Shown: positions 1 to 5,006 of the stretch, in pieces
How positions within the stretch are numbered: position 1 is the first letter of the stretch
Layout: every line of letters begins with the position of its first letter
From: Terriglobia bacterium
GTDB lineage: Bacteria; Acidobacteriota; Terriglobia; UBA7540
NCBI GenBank assembly: GCA_030040295.1
Contig: JASHTZ010000674.1
Location: forward strand, 1-5,871
DNA length: 5,871 bases
Direction of reading: 5' to 3'
The notes under the pieces: generated by a model
What the model was told of the DNA's origin: nothing
The model's database searches: none
Seen by the model: the letters and a program-made list of their open reading frames with translations, nothing else
Translations under genes and position numbers: made by a program

Positions 1-45
1 CCAGTTTCTAGCTTCCAGTTTCTGGTTTCCAGTTTCCAGTTTCTG
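1..45. repeat. Degenerate 7-bp tandem repeat (CCAGTTT type)
   Basis: The first 45 bases are built from heptamers of the form CCAGTTT, CTAGCTT or CTGGTTT, giving about six units in tandem; the minus-strand unit is AAACTGG. The array ends five bases before the stop codon of the DUF4097 gene, so it lies immediately downstream of the leftward operon. It may continue beyond the window edge. It shows no strong hairpin and no T-tract, so it is not an obvious terminator. From memory, similar AAACTGG/AAACTAG strings occur between genes in Acidobacteriota genomes, but this was not checked. Confidence 0.75.
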
Positions 46-49
46 TCCT

Positions 50-1423
50 TCACAGTTGATGGTCATCCGCATCCTCATCCCTCTTCTCCTTCTCTTTTTT
101 CTCCTGCTGGCGCTGCACCTGTTCCATGTGCTGCTCCTGCCAGGCGCGCCAGTGGTCGTCCTCGCGTTGTTTCAGCTCGCGCAGGGAAGCGTCGTCAATT
201 TTGCGGATCTCGATATCGCCCGCCACGGTGCGAATTCTCAACACTTCTCCCCCGCCGTTCAGCGGTCCGCGGCAGCGAAGGGTGGTGGGAACCAGGTCGC
301 CCTTGTCGCCTTCAATTTCCAGCGGGAAATCGGAGTGGATCTGGTGGCCGGCGGCGGTTTGAACGGCCGCGTCAATGGTAACGGCCAGGTTGGCGGGCAG
401 GTAGACGTACACATCTCCTACGCTGGATTCAAGCTGCGAGGGGCCGATGGTTTTTCCCGTGCCGTTGAACTCCGCCAGAATGCGTCCGGCGGCGGTGGAG
501 GCGCGCACGGCGCTCGCCACCTCCAGCAGGTCGATGCTGCCGCCGGCGGTCTGAACCACCACCCGGCCGCGCGCCCCCTGAAGGCGGATGTTGCCGCCCG
601 CGGTTTCCGCCTGCACGCTGCCGCCCGTGGGCCCGATTTGAATTTGCCCGCCCGCGCTCTGGGCAAGCACCGCGCCTCCTGCGCCGGCCAGCACCACGTC
701 TCCACCCGCCGTCTCCGCCCTCACCGCACCGCCCACGTTGCCGGCAATGATTTCACCGCCGCTCGATTCCAGATTCGCGGCGCCATGCACGTCACCCACG
801 TGGATCGTGCCGCCGGCCGTGCGAGCGGAAAGATCGGCGCCGGTGTTTCCCACGGTGATATTCCCCCCGGCGGTCTCGATTCGCCCCATCCCACTCAAGT
901 CGCTCAGGCGCACATCGCCGCCCGCGGTGGTCAGCCGCGCCTCGCCTTCCAGCGGAGCGTCCACGGTGACGTCGCCGCTCTGCGTTTCCACGTCCAGGTT
1001 GTAGCGCACGGGAACGACGATTTGAAACTGCACGCGGAATCTGATTCCGTGCCTGGCATGCTGCGGAGATTCAGCGGAAATGTAGACCCCGCCGCTCTCC
1101 ATCATCCGGGTGCTGAACTGAAACTTGTCAAACAGCGCGCGCGCTTCACTTTCACTGGGGGTATAGGCGCGCAGGACGACGGTGCAGCTCACTTGGCGGC
1201 CCGACTCGGGGTGAATGCTCACCGCGCCGTTATCGACGCGCAGCATCAGCCGGCCGCCTTCCTTCACCGGAGTCGAAAACTCCATGCGCTGCTGCCAACT
1301 GTTGCCGTGCCGCACCGGCACGTTCTGGCGCGCGGACGAAATATCGCTCGGCGCAGCGGGCAGGGCAACGAGAAATGCCAGCACCGCGAGGGTGCAAACT
1401 CGCATCGTTCCCATCGGACCCAT
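50..1423 (-). CDS. Exported DUF4097-family beta-solenoid repeat protein
   Basis: This 457-residue protein probably acts outside the cytoplasmic membrane. Its biochemical role is unknown. Residues 8-25 form a hydrophobic signal-peptide core ending near LPAAPSD. Residues 40-160 form a beta-rich entry region (QSGDVTV at 148-154). Residues 165-308 are eight consecutive 18-residue repeats of the type xTAGGxIxVGxxxGxxxA. Two weaker turns follow (STAAGRI at 309, ESSVGDV at 332), then a closing beta region (VAGDIEIRKID, 400-410). This repeat style is typical of DUF4097/DUF4098 'putative adhesin' proteins and predicts a right-handed beta-solenoid with one turn per repeat. The last 45 residues are a highly charged, Glu/Lys/Gln-rich helix. 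It is the third gene of the sigma/anti-sigma operon, 15 bases after the anti-sigma stop. The start is uncertain: Met1 (1423) has GAGG about 13 bases upstream, while Met7 (1405) has GGGA at close spacing and gives a more standard signal peptide. Family assignment is firm; function is open. Confidence 0.85.
   Translation of the reverse strand: MGPMGTMRVCTLAVLAFLVALPAAPSDISSARQNVPVRHGNSWQQRMEFSTPVKEGGRLMLRVDNGAVSIHPESGRQVSCTVVLRAYTPSESEARALFDKFQFSTRMMESGGVYISAESPQHARHGIRFRVQFQIVVPVRYNLDVETQSGDVTVDAPLEGEARLTTAGGDVRLSDLSGMGRIETAGGNITVGNTGADLSARTAGGTIHVGDVHGAANLESSGGEIIAGNVGGAVRAETAGGDVVLAGAGGAVLAQSAGGQIQIGPTGGSVQAETAGGNIRLQGARGRVVVQTAGGSIDLLEVASAVRASTAAGRILAEFNGTGKTIGPSQLESSVGDVYVYLPANLAVTIDAAVQTAAGHQIHSDFPLEIEGDKGDLVPTTLRCRGPLNGGGEVLRIRTVAGDIEIRKIDDASLRELKQREDDHWRAWQEQHMEQVQRQQEKKEKEKRDEDADDHQL
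500..931 (-). repeat. Eight in-frame 54-bp repeats (18-residue solenoid turns) within the DUF4097 gene
   Basis: Residues 165-308 of the DUF4097 protein divide into eight units of exactly 18 residues with no insertion or deletion. They begin TTAGGDV, ETAGGNI, RTAGGTI, ESSGGEI, ETAGGDV, QSAGGQI, ETAGGNI and QTAGGSI. The Gly-Gly at unit positions 4-5 is constant in all eight. The variable residues lie mainly in the following beta strand and the turn. The constant length suggests a regular solenoid and growth by 54-bp duplication, followed by divergence at the DNA level. Confidence 0.85.
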
Positions 1424-1438
1424 GGGGGGAAGAAATCC

Positions 1439-2383
1439 TCACTTTCCGAATTTCATTACGGCGTTGGCGCACTTGTAGCGAACGTAGGGATTGGTATCTG
1501 TCGTGGCCAGTTTCGCCAGTGCTTGAGCCGTGGGCTCATCGCAGCCCTCTTTTTCCGTGCTGGCAATCAGCGCGTCAACGGCGGCCACGCGCACGCCCGG
1601 GTTGGTATCGTTCTGAAGCGCCTCCAGCAGCGCGTTGTGCACATCCGCCGAGGGACTGAGGCTGCAAACCGCTCCCAGGGCCTCGAGTCGCACTCCGGCG
1701 TTGGGATCGTGGCGCATGGCGTAAATCAATGCCTCGCGGATGTTGGGATTATCGGCATGGGAGCGCAGCGCGTCCAGCGTGTCGCGGCGGATTCCGGGAT
1801 TGTCATAGCTCTTGACGGCGTAGAGCAGCACCTGCTGGATCTTTGGGTCGTCGAGCGAACCTTCCAGCGTGACGCGCCGCTCCGCATCCAGCGTGACTTT
1901 CACCCCGCCGGTCTGCGGATCAGGAACGACGCCGCTGATGTCGCTGATGCGCATGTTCTGAAGGTCGGAATTGGAGACGTCCGCAGTGTTGGCCACGCCC
2001 AGGTTGGCGGTTCGCGCGTTAATGTGCGGGCGCAATCCCCAGCCCACGCCGAACCCAAACAAAACCAGCGTCAGCCCCAAGGCAAAGCCCGAAGCGGGTT
2101 GGAAGCGCAGAATTGGCAGGCCGTTGTTCCACAGCGCGCGCCACCCGTGCTGCTGGCGGTCCAGCGCTTCATCCAGCGACATGCGGGCTTCGGCCAGCAG
2201 GGCGGGGGAGACTTCCGCCTCCGGCCGCCGGGCCAGGACTTTGTGGAAGCGCTCGAGCTTCTCCCGCGCGGACCGGCAGGCCGCACACGCCGCCAGATGC
2301 TCTTCGCAGGCGGTTTGCTCCGCCGAGGTCAGTTCCCCATAGAGCAGCAAGGTCAATCGCTCTTCGAGTTCACGGCATTCCAT
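1439..2383 (-). CDS. Membrane anti-sigma factor with zf-HC2/ZAS motif and HEAT repeats
   Basis: This is the likely cognate anti-sigma factor of the upstream ECF sigma gene, 314 residues from the ATG at 2383. The N-terminal domain carries the zinc anti-sigma pattern: Cys3, then His29-x3-Cys33-x2-Cys36 (EHLAACAAC). A helical linker follows, then one hydrophobic segment at about 98-117 that should cross the membrane. The outer part has a short beta-type region (about 140-175) and four HEAT-like repeats from about 177 to the end, recognisable by NPGIR, NAGVR, NPGVR and NPYVR at 195, 227, 261 and 298. Members of this family bind and sequester sigma factors in the cytoplasm. An extracytoplasmic HEAT array would be a protein-protein sensing surface, which is inference. 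The ATG at 2383 has GGGAGA seven bases upstream and places Cys3 at the usual position. An alternative GTG at 2431, overlapping the sigma stop by 4 bp, also has GGGAGA and would add 16 residues. Confidence 0.88.
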   Translation of the reverse strand: MECRELEERLTLLLYGELTSAEQTACEEHLAACAACRSAREKLERFHKVLARRPEAEVSPALLAEARMSLDEALDRQQHGWRALWNNGLPILRFQPASGFALGLTLVLFGFGVGWGLRPHINARTANLGVANTADVSNSDLQNMRISDISGVVPDPQTGGVKVTLDAERRVTLEGSLDDPKIQQVLLYAVKSYDNPGIRRDTLDALRSHADNPNIREALIYAMRHDPNAGVRLEALGAVCSLSPSADVHNALLEALQNDTNPGVRVAAVDALIASTEKEGCDEPTAQALAKLATTDTNPYVRYKCANAVMKFGK

Positions 2384-2404
2384 AAATCCATCTCCCATCG
2401 CCAT

Positions 2405-2422
2405 GCCGCCCGGAAGGGCGGC
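2405..2422 (-). promoter_or_regulatory. GC-rich perfect hairpin between sigma stop and anti-sigma ATG
   Basis: The minus-strand RNA reads GCCGCCC-UUCC-GGGCGGC, a perfect 7-bp all-GC stem with a 4-base loop. It lies in the 44 bases between the sigma stop (2428-2430) and the anti-sigma ATG (2381-2383), eight bases before the GGGAGA ribosome-binding site at 2391-2396. There is no following U-run, so it is not an intrinsic terminator. It could separate or tune translation of the two partners, or be a dispersed palindromic repeat that landed at the junction. Confidence 0.6.
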
Positions 2423-2427
2423 GCTAC

Positions 2428-3099
2428 TCACGCCAAATCTCCCAGTTCCATTCGCAATTTCTGCGTCGCTCTAAACAAACTGTTCTTCACGGTCTGCTCG
2501 CTGGTCTTGCAAATCTCGCCGATGGCGCGCAATTTCAGGCCCTGATAGTGCTTCAGCTCGAATACCATGCGCTCGCGTGGATTCAGGCGCGCGAGGGCTT
2601 CTTGAATCCGCCGGCCAATTTCGTTGGAGGTCGCGGCGCGCTCCGGGTCGAGCGCGGGACGGTCATCCGGAACGGATTGGAAGAACTCGGGCTCACCGTC
2701 CTCGGGCGGCATCATCGTCACTTCCTTGCGCGTGCTCTGCCGGCGCAGGTGGTCAAGGCAGACATTCATCACCACTCGATAAAGCCAGGTGGAGAATTTT
2801 GCCTCCGCGCGGAAATGACGAATGGACCGGTAAACTTTCAGGAACGCTTCCTGGTACAGGTCGCGGGCCTGTTCGGGCGACCCCACCACCTGCATCGCCA
2901 GTCGCAGCACATTCTGGTCGTAGAGACGGATGAGTGCATCGAAGGCCGCACGATCTCCTTCTTGCGCCCGCCGAATCAGCGAAAGTTCATCAGCCTCGCT
3001 CGCGGGAGAAGGCTGCGCAGATGCTTTGCTGGCGAACTCCAAGCAAATTCCATCCATCACTCGAAGGTTCGAACCTCTCAATGGCCTTAGACGGCTCAT
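2428..3099 (-). CDS. ECF-type RNA polymerase sigma-70 factor
   Basis: A group 4 (ECF) sigma factor of 223 residues that should direct RNA polymerase to promoters of an envelope-response regulon. Region 2 spans about 47-120, with the core-binding/-10 helix around DLYQEAFLKVYRSI (80-93) and the hallmark FSTWLYRVVMN (102-112) followed by LDHLRR. A Pro/Glu/Asp-rich linker follows (130-155). Region 4 spans about 163-217, with LNPRERMVFELKHYQGL (172-188) and the helix-turn-helix IGEICKTSEQTVKNSLFRA (193-211). There is no region 3 and no region 1.1, as usual for ECF factors. It is the first gene of the leftward operon, with the anti-sigma factor directly after it. The N-terminus is uncertain: the ATG at 3099 is used here, but it lacks a clear ribosome-binding site. 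A TTG at 3105 and an ATG at 3057 are alternatives, and the latter gives a more typical 209-residue protein. Confidence 0.93.
   Translation of the reverse strand: MSRLRPLRGSNLRVMDGICLEFASKASAQPSPASEADELSLIRRAQEGDRAAFDALIRLYDQNVLRLAMQVVGSPEQARDLYQEAFLKVYRSIRHFRAEAKFSTWLYRVVMNVCLDHLRRQSTRKEVTMMPPEDGEPEFFQSVPDDRPALDPERAATSNEIGRRIQEALARLNPRERMVFELKHYQGLKLRAIGEICKTSEQTVKNSLFRATQKLRMELGDLA
3065..3076. promoter_or_regulatory. 12-bp perfect palindrome AGGTTCGAACCT near the sigma gene start
   Basis: AGGTTCGAACCT is fully self-complementary. If translation starts at 3057 it lies 8-19 bases upstream of the start codon; if at 3099 it is inside the first codons. A position at the head of the operon would suit an operator, but no second copy was seen in the window and no regulator is known to match. 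Confidence 0.3.
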
Positions 3100-3128
3100 G
3101 GACAAAAAGGTAAGCCCCCAAAGAACTG

Positions 3129-3166
3129 ATTTGAAAATTTGGCGATCGGTTCATTTGGAGATTTGG
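3129..3166. repeat. ATTTG(G)-rich degenerate repeat
   Basis: ATTTG occurs four times in 38 bases, at 3130, 3137, 3153 and 3161, the last three extended to ATTTGG. It lies in the divergent spacer upstream of the sigma operon. It looks like the short, loosely tandem ATTTGG/ATTTGAA spacers seen between genes in some Acidobacteriota; this is recalled and was not verified. Its AT-rich nature also makes it a plausible place for the leftward operon promoter, though no clear -35/-10 pair was found. Confidence 0.45.
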
Positions 3167-3322
3167 CATTGTGGATATTTAGCCAAGCCTCAGGATATTA
3201 TGCCGGCAGGGAAATGTACAGACTGTTCACGTTAAGTGCTGGTGTTTCAGCAACATTGCTGTGTAGTTTCAAGAAATGATTTAATTCCAAACATAAAGGT
3301 CACAGGGAAATCGGGCTCGCGC

Positions 3323-3351
3323 TTGACTGTCGACCCCGCATGGGATAAAAA
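3323..3351 (+). promoter_or_regulatory. Candidate sigma-70 promoter for the DUF6580 gene
   Basis: TTGACT (3323-3328) matches the -35 consensus at five of six bases. After exactly 17 bases comes TAAAAA (3346-3351), matching the -10 consensus at four of six. Initiation would be near 3358, giving a leader of about 43 bases before the ATG at 3401. It points rightward, away from the sigma operon. The match rests on pattern only. Confidence 0.45.
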
Positions 3352-3366
3352 GGGAAGTGTCTGGCT

Positions 3367-3389
3367 CCAGGCAAGTAAGACCAGGCAAG
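3367..3389 (+). repeat. 9-bp direct repeat CCAGGCAAG in the DUF6580 leader
   Basis: CCAGGCAAG occurs at 3367-3375 and again at 3381-3389, separated by TAAGA. CTGG at 3361-3364 is complementary to the CCAG of either copy, so two mutually exclusive small hairpins are possible just before the ribosome-binding site. The stems are very short. The arrangement could equally be a binding site for a dimeric or tandem regulator. Confidence 0.4.
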
Positions 3390-3390
3390 C

Positions 3391-3397
3391 AGGGAGG
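3391..3397 (+). promoter_or_regulatory. Ribosome-binding site fixing the DUF6580 start
   Basis: AGGGAGG lies three bases before the ATG at 3401. It is the only strong Shine-Dalgarno match in this frame. It therefore favours 3401 over the upstream GTG at 3236, whose extra 55 codons look non-coding and would remove the normal hydrophobic N-terminus. Confidence 0.7.
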
Positions 3398-3400
3398 ACC

Positions 3401-3928
3401 ATGGCATACATCATCGTAGTGCTTGCGGTTCTGGCGAGGTTCATTCCCCACCTCGATAATTTCTCGCCGGTCTACGGTGCCCTGCTGTTTGGCGGCGCTC
3501 ACATTGCCAAGCGCCATTCGCTTTGGTTCCCTCTCGCCGTCCTGGCGTTGAGCGATTTGGCGCTCACGCGGTTTGTCTACCATATGCACACGGGCTGGGG
3601 TGAGCTCATCGAACTGGCGGCCTTCGCCTCCATCGTGCTGATTGGCTGGTCGCTACGCGGACGCTGGTCGACGGCCCGGTTCGCTGCCGCCGTCGTGGCC
3701 GGTCCCACCGCCTTCTACCTGATCAGCAACTTCGGCGTGTGGCTGGGCTTCCAGATGTACCCTGCCACCGGGCAGGGCTTGATTGCCTGTTACGTGGCCG
3801 GACTTCCTTTCTACGGCAGCACACTGCTAAGCGCAGTAATCTTCAGCGTGGCTTTATTCGGCGCTTATGAGCTCTACCAAAGGCGGTTCCATCCCGGCCC
3901 CGAGTACGCTGCCGCCGTCAATCGCTGA
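3401..3928 (+). CDS. DUF6580-family small multi-pass membrane protein (putative transporter, S-component-like)
   Basis: This 175-residue integral membrane protein is very probably in the cytoplasmic membrane. Its transport role is inferred. Hydrophobic segments are visible at about 2-14, 22-36, 41-59, 70-84, 93-108, 125-138 and 140-156, so roughly five to six crossings. Family-like motifs are RFIPHLDNFSPVYGALLFGG (13-32), LALSDLALTRF (48-58), ISNFGVWLGFQMYP (108-121) and LIACYVAGLPFYG (127-139). As recalled, DUF6580 proteins are treated as putative transport proteins resembling the substrate-binding S-components of ECF vitamin transporters. No ATPase or T-component gene is in the window. The next gene on the same strand encodes a cobalamin-binding-type protein, which makes a corrinoid a reasonable guess for the substrate. 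The spacer between them is 184 bases and contains an inverted repeat, so co-transcription is uncertain. Residues 157-175 form a hydrophilic cytoplasmic or external tail. Confidence 0.75.
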   Translation: MAYIIVVLAVLARFIPHLDNFSPVYGALLFGGAHIAKRHSLWFPLAVLALSDLALTRFVYHMHTGWGELIELAAFASIVLIGWSLRGRWSTARFAAAVVAGPTAFYLISNFGVWLGFQMYPATGQGLIACYVAGLPFYGSTLLSAVIFSVALFGAYELYQRRFHPGPEYAAAVNR

Positions 3929-3975
3929 CGAAAAGGTGCTCAATCTCACGGCAAATCCGCAATCCAAAAGGGCTC

Positions 3976-4043
3976 TCACCACAGAGAGCACAGAGTTACA
4001 TAGAGGAGAATTTCTCTGTGACTCTTTGTGGGCTCTGTGGTGA
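3976..4043. repeat. 68-bp imperfect inverted repeat of the CACAGAG type
   Basis: The left arm starts TCACCACAGAG (3976-3986). The right arm ends with its exact complement CTCTGTGGTGA (4033-4043). The inner arms continue as imperfect complements rich in CACAGAG on the left and CTCTGTG on the right, meeting near GAGAATTTCTC (4006-4016). This is a well-known kind of dispersed intergenic palindrome in many environmental bacteria. It would fold into one long hairpin in RNA of either strand. It lies between the DUF6580 and BtuF-like genes and could attenuate or protect transcripts. It has no U-tract, so it is not a classic terminator. Confidence 0.75.
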
Positions 4044-4112
4044 ATCTTCTTCGTTTCACGCATGTCGAGAGAAGCCGGCCGATGATCCTGCGAGAATATA
4101 TGAGAGAAGAAA

Positions 4113-4994
4113 ATGAAGATCTGCTCCTTCCTGCCGTCCGCAACTGAGATACTTTTCGCGCTGGGGTTGGAAGACTCGATTTTTGGAGTCACCTTTGAAT
4201 GCAACTATCCCCCCGCCGCCCGCGCGAAGCGCGTGGTGGTAAATGCCAAGATTCCGCCAGGGCTTTCCGCCGCGGAAATCGACACCGCAGTGGCCGGTTA
4301 CGTAGCACGCGGCGAGAGCATTTACAAAATCGATGCCGAGGCGCTGCGGGAAATCCAGCCGGACCTGATTGTTACCCAGGATTTGTGCCATGTCTGCGCA
4401 GCTTCCTCGGACGATCTGGCCGCCATCCTGGACGCTTACCTCCCAAACTGCAAGGTCTTGTCGCTAAATCCTCATGTATTGGATGAAGTTTGGAGCGATA
4501 TTCTGATGGTGGGTGACGCCGCCGGCCGGCGCCCGCAGGCAGAGGATCTGGTTGCTGGCATTCGGGCGCGAATGGAAAAACTCCGGCGGGAATCCGCAGG
4601 CCAGCCGCGCCCGCGCGTGCTGTTTCTTGAATGGCTTGACCCGCCTTACGTGGGCGGGCACTGGGTTCCGGAAATGGTGGCGCTGGCGGGCGGTGAAGAT
4701 GTCCTGGGCGTCTCTGCCAAGCCCAGCTTCCGGGTAAGTTGGGGGCAGGCGCTCGAAACCCAGCCCGACGTGGTGATCGTCGCGCCCTGCGGATACGATG
4801 AAAGCCAGGCGCGGGCGGAGTTGAACCAGTTTCAATTTCCAGCGGGCTGGGAAAATCTTCCTGCTGTCCGCGGCGGGCACGTTTTCCCCGTGGATGCGCA
4901 AAGCTATTTTGCCCGCCCCGGCCCCCGCCTGTCCGAAGGGGCGGAATTGCTCTCCATAATTTTCTCTTCGCTCCTTACTGCCCAACCGAAATGA
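4113..4994 (+). CDS. BtuF-like cobalamin-binding (helical-backbone metal-receptor) protein without signal peptide
   Basis: A 293-residue member of the BtuF/FecB-like periplasmic-binding-protein fold, of the subgroup annotated as cobalamin-binding protein. Family-like stretches are CSFLPSATEILFALGL (4-19), the QPDLIVTQDLCHVCA loop (82-96), EWLDPPYVGGHWVPEM (173-188), a second-lobe ALETQPDVVIVAPCG (213-227) and RPGPRLSEGAELL (268-280). Classical relatives capture vitamin B12 outside the membrane for a BtuCD importer. This protein begins directly with the first beta strand and has no signal peptide or lipobox. An in-frame TGA at 4101-4103, nine bases before the ATG, rules out an upstream extension. 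It is therefore probably cytosolic, or secreted by an unrecognised route. The ribosome-binding site is the purine run GAGAGAAG. Tandem TGA-TAA stops end the gene, and the GH59 gene starts 12 bases later. Ligand identity is inferred from family; a related metal-chelate is possible. Confidence 0.82.
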   Translation: MKICSFLPSATEILFALGLEDSIFGVTFECNYPPAARAKRVVVNAKIPPGLSAAEIDTAVAGYVARGESIYKIDAEALREIQPDLIVTQDLCHVCAASSDDLAAILDAYLPNCKVLSLNPHVLDEVWSDILMVGDAAGRRPQAEDLVAGIRARMEKLRRESAGQPRPRVLFLEWLDPPYVGGHWVPEMVALAGGEDVLGVSAKPSFRVSWGQALETQPDVVIVAPCGYDESQARAELNQFQFPAGWENLPAVRGGHVFPVDAQSYFARPGPRLSEGAELLSIIFSSLLTAQPK

Positions 4995-5006
4995 TAACCC
5001 CTCACT

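Noticed and set aside
56..2545. Very long plus-strand open frame (829 codons) opposite the DUF4097 and anti-sigma genes
   Set aside because: It runs antisense across two well-supported genes and into the sigma gene, has no recognisable domain, is rich in His/Arg/Gly/Ala as expected of antisense GC-rich coding DNA, and its repeats simply mirror the solenoid repeats.
3061..3080. tRNA T-arm-like sequence GGTTCGAACC
   Set aside because: No acceptor stem, D-arm or anticodon arm can be placed around it on either strand, and it falls in or beside the sigma gene start.
3100..3180. ECF-type autoregulatory promoter for the sigma operon (minus-strand GAACC followed by an AT-rich stretch)
   Set aside because: A GAACC lies near 3148-3152 on the minus strand, but no convincing -10 element is found at the usual 16-17 base spacing, so no promoter is called.
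3236..3400. Upstream GTG extension of the DUF6580 gene
   Set aside because: The extra 55 residues are not hydrophobic or family-like, there is no good ribosome-binding site at 3236, the region contains the likely promoter, and AGGGAGG precedes the ATG at 3401.
3200..3400. Possible cobalamin riboswitch upstream of the DUF6580 gene
   Set aside because: Fragments such as AGTGCTGGTGTTTCAG and GGGAA are suggestive, but the B12 box (GCCACTG) and the conserved core are missing. A covariance-model search (Rfam Cobalamin) would decide; a significant hit would reverse this.
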